DNA of 10,556 nucleotides from Chloroflexota bacterium (lineage in GTDB: Bacteria; Chloroflexota; Ktedonobacteria; Ktedonobacterales; Ktedonobacteraceae). This document shows, piece by piece, positions 1 through 6,562 of the stretch; the first letter of the stretch is position 1; each line of letters begins with the position of its first letter. The notes beneath the pieces were generated by a model, which ran no database searches, had not been told where the DNA came from, and saw only the letters and a program-made list of their open reading frames with translations. The translations under genes and the position numbers were made by a program. The stretch lies in assembly GCA_021828635.1 (NCBI GenBank), contig JAJZEJ010000494.1:1-10556 (forward strand), read 5' to 3'.

Positions 1-69
1 ACTGCCTATGAAGCGGACAACAAAGATCGACGCGAGTATCTACAGTGGAAAGCAGAGCAGCAACAATGA
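1..69 (+). CDS. brnT: BrnT-like toxin, C-terminal end only (5' truncated by window edge)
   Basis: Frame 1 is open from the first base to TGA at 67-69 and gives 22 residues, TAYEADNKDRREYLQWKAEQ followed by QQ. BrnT (PF04365) ribonuclease toxins typically end in a similar Ile-(S/T)-Ala-x-x-Ala-(D/N)-x-x-(D/E)-(R/K)-x-x-Tyr pattern. The stop overlaps the start of the next gene as ATGA (66-69). The toxin-then-antitoxin order with overlap is the brnTA arrangement. The fragment is short, so the call rests mainly on the downstream antitoxin and on this C-terminal pattern. The catalytic part of the toxin lies outside the window. Confidence 0.6.
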   Translation, partial: TAYEADNKDRREYLQWKAEQQQ

Positions 70-383
70 GTGAGAACACAGAATACCAGGGGCCAACATA
101 TCCTACACAAGCATATGGATCCATTCCAGCATTTAATAGCTATGAAGAAGAAGCCGCATTTTGGGATAGCCACAGCGCAAGCGATTTCAAAGCAGAGACA
201 TTCCCTGTAACAGTGCGCTCAACAGGTGGCTTTACCGAGAACATCCAGGTACGCCTCGATAAAGAAACACGCCAAGAGTTAGAGGTTGCCGCCCGTGAAC
301 AAGGGGTGAAACAGGCTACCCTCATTCGCATGGTTCTGAAAAATTGGCTCCGTGACCGTGACCGTGACCGTCATGCCTCATAG
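66..383 (+). CDS. CopG/BrnA-type ribbon-helix-helix antitoxin
   Basis: This is a 105-residue protein if started at ATG 66, which overlaps the upstream stop as ATGA. An in-frame GTG at 45 would lie inside the upstream gene and is less likely. Residues 23-41 carry the acidic EEEAAFWDSHSASDF segment typical of CopG-type antitoxins (PF12441) that partner BrnT. Residues 58-98 look like a ribbon-helix-helix DNA-binding domain: a beta strand with IQVRLD, then helices with Gln-Ala-Thr-Leu-Ile-Arg. In this family the N-terminal part neutralises the toxin and the RHH dimer represses its own operon (family knowledge). No strong ribosome site precedes ATG 66, so translational coupling to the toxin gene is inferred. 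The C-terminus is an Arg-Asp run made by a 6-bp tandem DNA repeat (351-371). The chance that it pairs with a toxin other than BrnT is small but real. Confidence 0.78.
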   Translation: MSENTEYQGPTYPTQAYGSIPAFNSYEEEAAFWDSHSASDFKAETFPVTVRSTGGFTENIQVRLDKETRQELEVAAREQGVKQATLIRMVLKNWLRDRDRDRHAS

Positions 384-439
384 CTCAGAAGAAGAATAAA
401 TTTCTTTAATATGCTTTTTGGAAATCCCTGGTAACGAGC

Positions 440-649
440 TTATCGCAGTGTCACCTGATAACCTTGCCTGGTCAGTTCAATGGCATAACGGCCCGGCCCA
501 CCACCAACATCCAGGATGGTTGCCGGAGCTACTGGCAAATATTCAGCAAGAGCGCGTAGTGTCACCGCATACTCAGTGCGATGGCGTTCTAAACGCTCTC
601 ATTCGCGTTGTGCTTCCCTATCGTAGTAATCTTCAACGACCTGCATCAT
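440..649 (-). pseudogene. Truncated SAM-dependent methyltransferase remnant with internal stop
   Basis: Reading the minus strand from ATG 649 gives a recognisable class I methyltransferase N-terminus. It starts with an MMQVVEDYYDREAQRE segment, then a TGA stop at 599-601, then ERLERHRTEYAVTLRALAEY, and then motif I (SAM-binding Gly loop) ILDVGGGPGRYAIEL, followed by a second stop at 440-442. Relatives have Trp in the position of the TGA (E-W-E-R-L), so a TGG to TGA change is the simplest explanation. Everything after motif I, normally another 150-200 residues including the acidic ribose-binding loop, is missing. The truncated end abuts the antitoxin gene. A -10-like TATAAT (711-716, minus) and an AGGAGAGGAG stretch lie upstream, remnants of expression signals. 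This fragment cannot encode an active enzyme unless the stop is a sequencing error, and even then it would be far too short. Confidence 0.75.
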
Positions 650-770
650 CGTGTATCAGCCCACCTTGAACCATATATCACGAACACACTCCTCTCCTAT
701 TCTCAAGTATATTATACAACCGCTATCGTTGCTGATATGCATATTTCATGGCTATAAGAAGTGGATGATA

Positions 771-1088
771 CTACAGTTTTAGCCAGAGAATGAGCAGAAT
801 CGTGATGATGTGCAGAAGTTGGTCGAGCCAGATGGGGCCAATTAGTTTGTAACGCGCTTTGAGTGGGTCAACGACAAAGTGGGTGCAGAGAAGAATGGCG
901 GTTGCAAGCGGTGAGGAATGGGCGAATAGCACGAAGACTGCTGTGTAGGTGGCGCTATGATAGAAATTGACCTCCCAACTTTTACCTTTTTCCATGCTCA
1001 TCCATGCACTTTGAAAAGCAAAGTCGCCCACAAAGTGACAGGCCAACCAGATCAACAACGTTTGTAGCGCAATGCCAAAGAACATCAT
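771..1088 (-). CDS. DUF3307 family small integral membrane protein
   Basis: The product has 105 residues and about three hydrophobic segments (roughly 2-25, 45-70 and 85-104). It shows the DUF3307 (PF11750) pattern: a first helix with Cys-His-Phe-x-Gly-Asp-Phe-x-x-Gln, a Glu-Lys-Gly-Lys cytoplasmic turn, His44 in the second segment, a THFVVDPLKARY motif near residue 77, and WLDQLLHI near the end. The conserved His, Asp and Gln residues inside membrane segments are those of the family, whose function is unknown. It has been noted beside SatD-like genes in other bacteria, but no such neighbour is seen here. The start ATG 1088 follows an AGAGGGAAG ribosome site on the minus strand; the second ATG at 1085 is a possible alternative. 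The 107-bp gap upstream holds a CRP-like palindrome, suggesting it has its own promoter and is not only read through from the O-antigen-ligase gene. Confidence 0.8.
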   Translation of the reverse strand: MMFFGIALQTLLIWLACHFVGDFAFQSAWMSMEKGKSWEVNFYHSATYTAVFVLFAHSSPLATAILLCTHFVVDPLKARYKLIGPIWLDQLLHIITILLILWLKL

Positions 1089-1169
1089 AACTTCCCTCTT
1101 ATTACTACTCTACTCTCTTAGTGTAGTAGCAACGGAGGGTTATAACTGTGAGACACGTCGCCTTCACGC

Positions 1170-1185
1170 TGTGATATAGCTCACA
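1170..1185. promoter_or_regulatory. CRP/FNR-family-type binding site (perfect TGTGA-N6-TCACA dyad)
   Basis: TGTGATATAGCTCACA matches the CRP half-sites exactly, with the canonical 6-bp spacer. It lies in the 107-bp gap between the O-antigen-ligase stop and the DUF3307 start. A -10-like TATAAC sits at 1139-1144 (minus strand), without a recognisable -35. The dyad centre is about 45 bp upstream of the inferred start, near where a class II activator would bind. Chloroflexota do encode CRP/FNR regulators, but no regulator gene is in this window, so use of the site is inferred. It could also form a 5-bp RNA hairpin. Confidence 0.45.
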
Positions 1186-1195
1186 AAGCCATAGC

Positions 1196-2866
1196 CTATG
1201 TCGGTTTACGTGCTTCATGCCATGCTAATCCGGCCTTCGCTCGAATAAGCAGCAGCACAACCACGAGAATCCAGAAGCAGAAGGCCAGGTCTTGTTCGAG
1301 GAACGAGCTATCGACCATGCCTTGCACAAGTGCAGCTACCATCGCTCCGCCCACGCCAATGGTCATCCAGCGCAGTTGTTCGCCCACGGCTGGTTGAAGT
1401 TTGGGAAGGCGCTTTAGCACACGCACAAAGAGCCGGAAATAGAGAACCAGTACGGCGATGAAGGCCAACAAACCAAAGACACCCATGCTCACCCAGATTT
1501 GCAAGAAGATGTTATGTGGGTGCGATAAGGTTGGTTCCTCGCGCAAACCGGTGTCGATGCCCGTGTGCGGCGGATAGCTCACAATCCAGTAGTGGAACTG
1601 GTGCGCATTACAGATATTGTTCAGGCTATAGTAGCAGAGCCAGTTATCCATACCAAAGCCGAACCACGGTCGAGCCTGAATCATGTGTACAGCCGTTTCC
1701 CAAAGATAGAAACGCTTGGTTAGCGTGCTAATATGCTGCTGATTGGTATGGCCTTGAATCAAGAAATTGAACAGTTTATCGTGAAAGGCGAAAAGCGCGA
1801 TAGCCAACCCGACTACAACCACCACGCCACCAATGGTTAATACTCTGCGGTTGCGAATAGAGAGTGCCGCAATGAAGAGCGCAGCGACAGGAACGGCGAT
1901 CCAGGCACCATGCGATTGTGTCAGGTACAACACTATCACTGTTGGAATACAAATGAGCATTGCGATGAAACGACTACGCCCAGGCACTTTGCCAAACAGC
2001 CATGCAATCGCTACGGGCAAAGTATAGTCGAACAGAAGACCGATACTATTGGCGCTACCATAGACCGTATGCACACGCCTGATACCATCCGACTCTAATA
2101 CCAGTGTATGCTTGAAAAAGAAGAACTGTATTACACCGAGCAGTGCGATAATCAACCCGCAACCCATGAGCGCAGCGAGCAAGCGCACGATATCTGGGCG
2201 TGTGCGCAGGCAAGCAAAAACTAGTATGACGTAGACAAGCGGATCAAAGACCTCTTCGCGGAATGCACGCAGAGCGGTGGTATGCGCATAGGCAATCACA
2301 ATAGAGAAGGCTGCCATTGCAACAAAGACGATGATCGGCCAGAGGAACGGCCCAAAATCGTCGCGTAATTGCCCGAAAGAGCGCCAATACGGCCATCGCT
2401 TGCGCTGCACTAGCATCTGTAATAATGCCACCGCAACGGTTGTCCAGAGCGCAATCTCGACCAGGCTGAAATTGTAGTGGCTATAGACATTCTTCTGCAA
2501 CAGATAATAGGGCAAGGAAAGCGGCAGCAATGCGACAGCAAAAGGCAGACGGAACCAGCAAAGGACCGCAAAAATAAGTAGGAATGGCAACGAAAGCACC
2601 GGTGAGACATGCGTGACGTGTGCAAAAAGAGAGGGCAATACAGGAATTTGTAGGTGTGTATTGCCAACAACATAATACAACGCCATTGAAAATATCAAGC
2701 CAAGCTCTATCAGGCGATTCCGCCAGAAAGCAGAGGCTGATTGTTTATCATCGGTCTCATCAGGAGAGACTATCGTATTTTTTTGCGTAGCTTCCTCGGT
2801 CACATCTCTCGTCTGTTGCATTCTAAATGAGTCAGGCAAGAAATACGGCATATCTGAACCGCTCAT
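1196..2866 (-). CDS. O-antigen ligase/polymerase family (Wzy_C/WaaL-like) polytopic membrane protein
   Basis: The protein is about 556 residues long: a polar N-terminal tail of roughly 45 residues, then about 11-12 hydrophobic segments. Family (PF04932) signatures appear in order: VYGSANSIGL near residue 270, Ser-His-Gly-Ala-Trp near 320, an extracytoplasmic loop of about 60-80 residues beginning with KRFYLWETA near 387, Pro-Trp-Phe-Gly-Phe-Gly-Met-Asp near 402, and LSHPHNIFLQIW near 449. The conserved loop Arg and the His of HPHN correspond to residues implicated in catalysis in WaaL-type enzymes. Such proteins join or polymerise undecaprenyl-linked glycans outside the membrane; in this lineage the product could be exopolysaccharide, teichoic-acid-like polymer or protein glycan. 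No glycosyltransferases are adjacent, so the substrate cannot be inferred. The start is ATG 2866 preceded by GGAAAGA; an in-frame GTG at 2875 is the alternative. Confidence 0.85.
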   Translation of the reverse strand: MSGSDMPYFLPDSFRMQQTRDVTEEATQKNTIVSPDETDDKQSASAFWRNRLIELGLIFSMALYYVVGNTHLQIPVLPSLFAHVTHVSPVLSLPFLLIFAVLCWFRLPFAVALLPLSLPYYLLQKNVYSHYNFSLVEIALWTTVAVALLQMLVQRKRWPYWRSFGQLRDDFGPFLWPIIVFVAMAAFSIVIAYAHTTALRAFREEVFDPLVYVILVFACLRTRPDIVRLLAALMGCGLIIALLGVIQFFFFKHTLVLESDGIRRVHTVYGSANSIGLLFDYTLPVAIAWLFGKVPGRSRFIAMLICIPTVIVLYLTQSHGAWIAVPVAALFIAALSIRNRRVLTIGGVVVVVGLAIALFAFHDKLFNFLIQGHTNQQHISTLTKRFYLWETAVHMIQARPWFGFGMDNWLCYYSLNNICNAHQFHYWIVSYPPHTGIDTGLREEPTLSHPHNIFLQIWVSMGVFGLLAFIAVLVLYFRLFVRVLKRLPKLQPAVGEQLRWMTIGVGGAMVAALVQGMVDSSFLEQDLAFCFWILVVVLLLIRAKAGLAWHEARKPT

Positions 2867-2946
2867 TCTTTCCACAACTTTCGTTTTTTATAACACGTAT
2901 GCGCATGCATCTACGAACACGCTGAAAAACCTGAGATTGCCTTTGC

Positions 2947-2975
2947 AGTATAGCAGAAGCATCCATAAGCGTCCA
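2947..2975 (-). promoter_or_regulatory. Sigma70-type promoter of the O-antigen-ligase-like gene
   Basis: On the minus strand TGGACG (2970-2975) and TATACT (2947-2952) are separated by 17 bp, and TGC directly precedes the -10 as in an extended -10 element. The inferred transcript start, near 2940, leaves a leader of about 70 nt before ATG 2866. The prediction comes from consensus matching only. Confidence 0.5.
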
Positions 2976-3024
2976 CCATTCAGGACTAAGAGCTTACCTC
3001 TAGACGAAGCAAGGCACTTCTGTG

Positions 3025-3132
3025 TCACAACACATGGCACCCACGAGGGATGCCACTACATATAGAACTGATCTTACCGCGTATGTTGGTATATGTAGTG
3101 GCATCCCTCGTGGGTGCCATGTATTTGTGTGA
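3025..3132. repeat. REPIN/MITE-like inverted repeat: two hairpin units in opposite orientation
   Basis: Positions 3032-3064 and 3090-3122 are perfect 33-nt reverse complements separated by 25 nt. With small bulges the pairing extends outward to about 3025 and 3132. Each arm is itself an imperfect hairpin: GGCACCC, a 4-nt ACGA loop, then GGG-A-TGCC with one bulged A. Two short palindromes in inverted orientation is the architecture of REPIN elements, which are mobilised by RAYT transposases in other bacteria. No transposase or clear target duplication is visible. The element sits 25-35 bp after the aminotransferase stop and about 50 bp before the -35 of the next gene, so it may also end or protect the aminotransferase transcript. 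It lacks a T tract on either strand. Confidence 0.75.
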
Positions 3133-3156
3133 ATATCAGCTAGACGCTAGCAGACA

Positions 3157-4530
3157 TTAGCGGCTCAGTTCGCGCACAAACTGGCTAAAGACGTGCAGGT
3201 GATGATCTATATCGGACTGTGTGTGCTGGACGGACATGGTCCACTGATCGTCTAGTCCTGGCGGGAAGAGGATGCCGCGATTGACCAGGAAGAGCCAGTA
3301 GGCGTAGGAAAGTTCCATGTCAACCTCTAACCAGGAACGGTAGTTGCGAGCGCGTTGATGGCGGAACATGGCACAACCCTTCGCGCCAATCTGCGAAACA
3401 TGCATAGGCATATCGAACTCGTCGATGACGCTCAGGTAGCCGTCCGCCAACTGCTGTGAGAGGTTGTTGGCACGAGCATGGGCCTCTGGTGTCAGCACTT
3501 GCGTCAAGGTGACTAGACCGGCACGCATGGACATAGGGTTGCCATTGAAGGTACCCAGGTGCAACACCTCGCCGCTACTGATATGGTCCATGATCTCTTT
3601 ACGCCCACCAAAGGCACCGATAGGCATGCCGCCGCCGATAGATTTGGCGAGGCAGATCAGGTCAGGCTCGACCGGATACACCTCGGTGATGCCACCAGGA
3701 GCAACCGTCACACCTGTCTTTACTTCATCGAAGATCAGCAGTACATCATGCTTGCGCGTTACATCACGTACCGCCTGCAAGTAGCCCTCTTCCGGCAGCA
3801 TAATACCGACATTCATCAGTACCGCTTCCATGATGACAGCCGCGATCTCGCCTTGATGCGCCGAAAGAATGGCATCAAGCGCAGCAGCATCGTTATAGGG
3901 CGCGATAACCACGTTGCCCTTGACATCCGATGGAATACCCTGTGTCGCGGGAACAGTATTGGGATGCGCTGGATCGCCCGCGGCCTCGCGTGATGGCTTG
4001 GTACTCATCATCACCACATCATGATGCCCGTGATAAGCGCCCTCGATTTTGACAACCTTATCACGCTGCTTATGAGCGCGTGCCAGGCGCAACGCATCCA
4101 TCGTCGCATCGGTGCCAGAATTCGAGACACGTACCTGCTCGATAGGCGTAAAGCGGCGCACCATCTCCTCGGCCATAAATACGTTATCGGCACATGGCAG
4201 CGAATACAGTGTTCCTAAGCCCGCTTGCTCGCGCAACGCCTCTACCAGCAGGGGATGCGAATGGCCGACCAGCAAACTACCAAAAGCCATGTGAAAATCG
4301 ACATACTCATTGCCATCATAGTCCCAGATATGGCTACCCTCGCCACGGCTGATGAAGAGTGGATACGGTGGCACAGCCTGAAACGAACTGGCAACACCTA
4401 GAGGCAACGAAACCTTACCACGCTCATGAATTTCATGCGAACGTGGCGTGCGTTTCCTGAACTCCGCATCCTCGCGTGTAATAATCTCCTGAATCAGTTT
4501 TCGGTCAATGGTAACAGGTTCTCGCAGCAT
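3157..4530 (-). CDS. Class III PLP-dependent aminotransferase, GSAM-like (probably not HemL)
   Basis: This is a 457-residue fold-type I, class III aminotransferase. Starting from ATG 4530, preceded by AAAGGA at good spacing, the visible motifs are: SGTDATMDALRLAR (138-151, cofactor phosphate), GAYHGHHD (164-171), FDEVKTG (267-273, Asp268 contacting the pyridine nitrogen), CLAKSIGGG with Schiff-base Lys296, and GTFNGNP (326-332). The SGT(D)AT, YHGH, PYND and IGGGMPIGAFGG pattern is closest to glutamate-1-semialdehyde aminomutase. HemL enzymes, however, usually read DEVMTGFR and are about 430 residues. The protein also has a roughly 35-residue N-terminal extension, and no heme genes are nearby. 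It more likely transaminates an unidentified amino acid, ketone or aldehyde substrate. An upstream extension to 4569 has no ribosome site. It appears monocistronic, with its own promoter. Confidence 0.85.
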   Translation of the reverse strand: MLREPVTIDRKLIQEIITREDAEFRKRTPRSHEIHERGKVSLPLGVASSFQAVPPYPLFISRGEGSHIWDYDGNEYVDFHMAFGSLLVGHSHPLLVEALREQAGLGTLYSLPCADNVFMAEEMVRRFTPIEQVRVSNSGTDATMDALRLARAHKQRDKVVKIEGAYHGHHDVVMMSTKPSREAAGDPAHPNTVPATQGIPSDVKGNVVIAPYNDAAALDAILSAHQGEIAAVIMEAVLMNVGIMLPEEGYLQAVRDVTRKHDVLLIFDEVKTGVTVAPGGITEVYPVEPDLICLAKSIGGGMPIGAFGGRKEIMDHISSGEVLHLGTFNGNPMSMRAGLVTLTQVLTPEAHARANNLSQQLADGYLSVIDEFDMPMHVSQIGAKGCAMFRHQRARNYRSWLEVDMELSYAYWLFLVNRGILFPPGLDDQWTMSVQHTQSDIDHHLHVFSQFVRELSR

Positions 4531-4583
4531 ACATGTTCCTTTCCGTGAGAGACATGCGAATAACCACAACGATCTTTCCTCTC

Positions 4584-4613
4584 ATTGTACCCTACAAATC
4601 ATGAAAATAGCAA
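4584..4613 (-). promoter_or_regulatory. Sigma70-type promoter of the aminotransferase gene
   Basis: On the minus strand TTGCTA (4608-4613) and TACAAT (4584-4589) are 18 bp apart, each matching consensus at 4-5 of 6 positions. The inferred start near 4577 leaves a leader of about 47 nt before ATG 4530. It lies downstream of the permease terminator, supporting separate transcription of the two genes. Confidence 0.55.
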
Positions 4614-4715
4614 TTCTTTTTCCATAAAACTACGAATAATGATTATATTTGGCATTCATTCTACGATATTCGCAAAACTTAATGGCTCCGTATCATTATC
4701 ATCACCATGCACAAC

Positions 4716-4758
4716 AAAAAACGGAGACGGCACGCTGTGTGCAAGCGTGCCATCTCCG
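4716..4758 (-). terminator. Rho-independent terminator of the FTR1 permease gene
   Basis: Positions 4722-4736 pair with 4744-4758 to form a 15-bp GC-rich stem with a single mismatch (4728/4752) and a 7-nt loop. On the minus strand the stem is followed by G and a run of six T (4715-4720). It lies about 47 bp beyond the permease stop. On the plus strand there is no T run after the hairpin, so it works in one direction only. Confidence 0.85.
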
Positions 4759-4804
4759 CAAGGATGTTATGAGAAAGAGTATAATTTATGATTATTGGTA
4801 GTTT

Positions 4805-5653
4805 CTACGCATGAACTGTTTTAGATGAAGGCGCTGATTTAGCCGCTACATTCATCGGCGGCTTGCGTGTCATCCGTACAAAGACGGTACCAACAATAGC
4901 CAGGTACGCAGCATAGAGCAGAGCTTGTAGCGCCGTGGGACTCTCAGCATAGCCCAGGAACGTGTGTAGCAGGTCGCCAAGCGTGCTATTTTCACTGAGA
5001 ACACGCGAAGTGTTCCAGAGCGGCGTCAAGCCAATAGCGAGCCAGCCAAGTTGCTGCATATTCTGAATAGCATCGCCGAGCAAACCAGCCGCGAAGAAGA
5101 GTAGCACAATGCCCATCACGCGGAAGAAGATGCGATAATCGAGCCTGTAGCCCAGGCGATAAACCAGCACACACAATACCACGGCGGCAAACAGACCGAG
5201 CAAGGCACCAATCAGCAGAAACAGAGCATTGGTCTGGAAGGCAAAGGCCAGGGTGAAAACGGCGGTCTCCAATCCCTCGCGGCCAACCGTTGAGAAAGCC
5301 AGCAAGCCCATTGCGAAACCAGAACTGGCCGTGCTGGCCTTCGCCATTAATTCTTTTTTCATCGACCGGCTATGCTGCTGCATCCAAAAGGTCATTGTGG
5401 TCAGCAATACGACGGCGATCAGATAAGTAATCGTCTCAAAAACAGTCTGGAAGGTTGAGCCAGCATACTGGCGCACGGTGAGATAAACCACCGCACCGCC
5501 GAGCAGTGATCCCAGGACAGCAAGGCCAACACCAATCCATACCGCACGCGCCTGATGCATCAAACCAAGTTGGCGCAAAGACGCGAGGAGCAGGCTCACA
5601 ATCAGGCTCGCTTCTAATCCCTCGCGCAAGAAGAGGACAAATGCCGCAATCAT
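4805..5653 (-). CDS. efeU: FTR1/EfeU-family iron permease
   Basis: This is a 282-residue protein with about seven hydrophobic segments. Both family signature motifs are present: REGLE at residues 10-14 in the first helix and a second GREGLE ending near residue 129 in the fourth. The Glu residues line the iron path in Ftr1/EfeU. A TFWMQQHSRSMKKEL stretch near 88-102 is also typical. ATG 5653 places Arg of the first motif at residue 10, exactly as in E. coli EfeU; an in-frame GTG at 5665 is the alternative, and neither has a strong ribosome site. The protein imports iron across the cytoplasmic membrane (family knowledge). EfeO and EfeB partners are absent, so it stands alone. The last 20 residues form a polar tail rich in Lys, Ser and Ala. 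A metalloregulator gene lies directly upstream on the same strand, and the gene has its own promoter and terminator. Confidence 0.88.
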   Translation of the reverse strand: MIAAFVLFLREGLEASLIVSLLLASLRQLGLMHQARAVWIGVGLAVLGSLLGGAVVYLTVRQYAGSTFQTVFETITYLIAVVLLTTMTFWMQQHSRSMKKELMAKASTASSGFAMGLLAFSTVGREGLETAVFTLAFAFQTNALFLLIGALLGLFAAVVLCVLVYRLGYRLDYRIFFRVMGIVLLFFAAGLLGDAIQNMQQLGWLAIGLTPLWNTSRVLSENSTLGDLLHTFLGYAESPTALQALLYAAYLAIVGTVFVRMTRKPPMNVAAKSAPSSKTVHA

Positions 5654-5739
5654 GACAAAGCACACTTTCTGTCAAGCTTATTGGTTTCCAGGCTCTATAG
5701 CATCATTGCCATATCTTCAATTCCTACCTAGCCAGTCAG

Positions 5740-5769
5740 ATATTAGCACGCCCTAATGCATGAAGTCAA
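5740..5769 (-). promoter_or_regulatory. Sigma70-type promoter of the FTR1 permease gene
   Basis: On the minus strand TTGACT (5764-5769) and TAATAT (5740-5745) are separated by 18 bp. Both hexamers are near consensus. The inferred start at about 5733 leaves an 80-nt leader. The spacer end and first -10 bases read GCGTGCTA (5744-5751), a word that recurs in the same position in the promoter of the neighbouring regulator gene, pointing to a shared control site. Confidence 0.6.
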
Positions 5770-5784
5770 GGGATCGGAGAAATG

Positions 5785-5812
5785 TTGACCAAATTTTGAC
5801 CAAATCTTAACC
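5785..5812. promoter_or_regulatory. Three 11-bp-phased direct repeats, possible OmpR/PhoB-type binding site
   Basis: TTGACC at 5785-5790, TTGACC at 5796-5801 and TTAACC at 5807-5812 are spaced by exactly 11 bp, about one helical turn, with AAAT between. OmpR/PhoB-family response regulators bind tandem direct repeats of this period, and Gram-positive PhoP uses TT-x-ACA repeats with 5-bp gaps. The array ends about 15 bp upstream of the permease -35, a usual position for an activator. No response regulator is encoded in the window, so the binding protein is unknown. Confidence 0.45.
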
Positions 5813-5846
5813 AAGAAGCCCATTAGCCGGTTAGTGCTTGAGGATT

Positions 5847-6548
5847 TCAGCGTGTGACCCAAATTTTTGATGCGGCAGCTTTGCTGATTGTTACCAGACG
5901 TTCGCCAACCTGGAGCCGAAATAGCTCATCGGCAGTAATGTTGGCGCTTTCTTGTGCTGGTAATACCGTCAGGTGTGTCTCAGGAGTTAGCCCTTTTTCA
6001 TGCAAATATAAAATGAGTGCCTCTTCGTCCTCGACGACTTCAGAAATACACAGAATAGTCACAGTTTCGCCCTCTATGACTGTCGAGAGACGCACCGCGT
6101 GGCGATCTTTCAAATAATTGCGTGCATTCGGCACTAGACCAGGGATGGGGTTGCCATGCGGGCAGGTAGTGGGGTCTTTCAAGCGGGCAATCACATTAGC
6201 TTCAACTGCGCCAGAGATTGAATGTTCCAGACGTTCAGCCTCTTCGTGAACCTCGTGCCATTGCATACCCAAAATATCAACCAGGAAGCGTTCCGTCAGG
6301 CGATGGCGGCGTAAAACCGATTCCGCAATCTCGTTGCCAACCTCGGTAAGCGTGACCTGACGTTTATTATCCATCTCGATATAGCCACTACGCACCAGGC
6401 GTTTGAGCATCTCGGTCACAGTCGGCGGTGCCACGCCAAATTTTTGCGCCAATCGCGCTCCAATAACGACCTCGCCTTCCATCACCATATTATAAACGGT
6501 TTCTAGATACTCTTCTACGGTCGCGCTTGGTAGATCACTTGTCCTCAT
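5847..6548 (-). CDS. DtxR/MntR-family metal-dependent transcriptional regulator
   Basis: The product is 233 residues from ATG 6548, which has an AAGGA ribosome site 9 nt upstream; the in-frame GTG at 6584 lies in the promoter region and is rejected. Residues 8-70 form the winged helix (VEEYLETVYNM, then a recognition helix near PPTVTEMLKRLVRSGYI). Residues 75-125 are the dimer and metal domain, followed by CPHGNPIPG near 130, and the last 75 residues resemble a FeoA/SH3-like domain. Metal ligands visible by alignment from memory are His82, Glu86 and His101 (DtxR ancillary site His79, Glu83, His98) and Glu105, Glu108 and His109. Glu13 replaces DtxR Met10 and Glu105 replaces Cys102, which is closer to MntR. 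It is likely a metal-activated repressor of itself and of the adjacent permease. The signal could be Mn or Fe. Confidence 0.88.
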   Translation of the reverse strand: MRTSDLPSATVEEYLETVYNMVMEGEVVIGARLAQKFGVAPPTVTEMLKRLVRSGYIEMDNKRQVTLTEVGNEIAESVLRRHRLTERFLVDILGMQWHEVHEEAERLEHSISGAVEANVIARLKDPTTCPHGNPIPGLVPNARNYLKDRHAVRLSTVIEGETVTILCISEVVEDEEALILYLHEKGLTPETHLTVLPAQESANITADELFRLQVGERLVTISKAAASKIWVTR

Positions 6549-6562
6549 TATTTGTTGTCCTT

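Noticed and set aside
418..669. Plus-strand 83-residue ORF
   Set aside because: It starts at TTG without a ribosome site and lies opposite the methyltransferase remnant, whose minus-strand translation is clearly homologous.
3559..3993. Plus-strand 144-residue ORF
   Set aside because: Lies wholly opposite the aminotransferase gene and shows no domain.
4691..4703. GATAATGATA-like sequence resembling part of a Fur box (minus strand)
   Set aside because: Only about 10 bases match, it is AT-rich, and it lies more than 75 bp upstream of the aminotransferase -35. Too weak to call.
4585..4791. Plus-strand 68-residue ORF in the gap between aminotransferase and permease
   Set aside because: It covers the aminotransferase promoter and runs through the permease terminator hairpin, lacks a ribosome site, and has low-complexity composition.
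4992..5174. Alternative-frame minus-strand ORF inside the permease gene
   Set aside because: Shadow of the FTR1 frame, with no independent signals.
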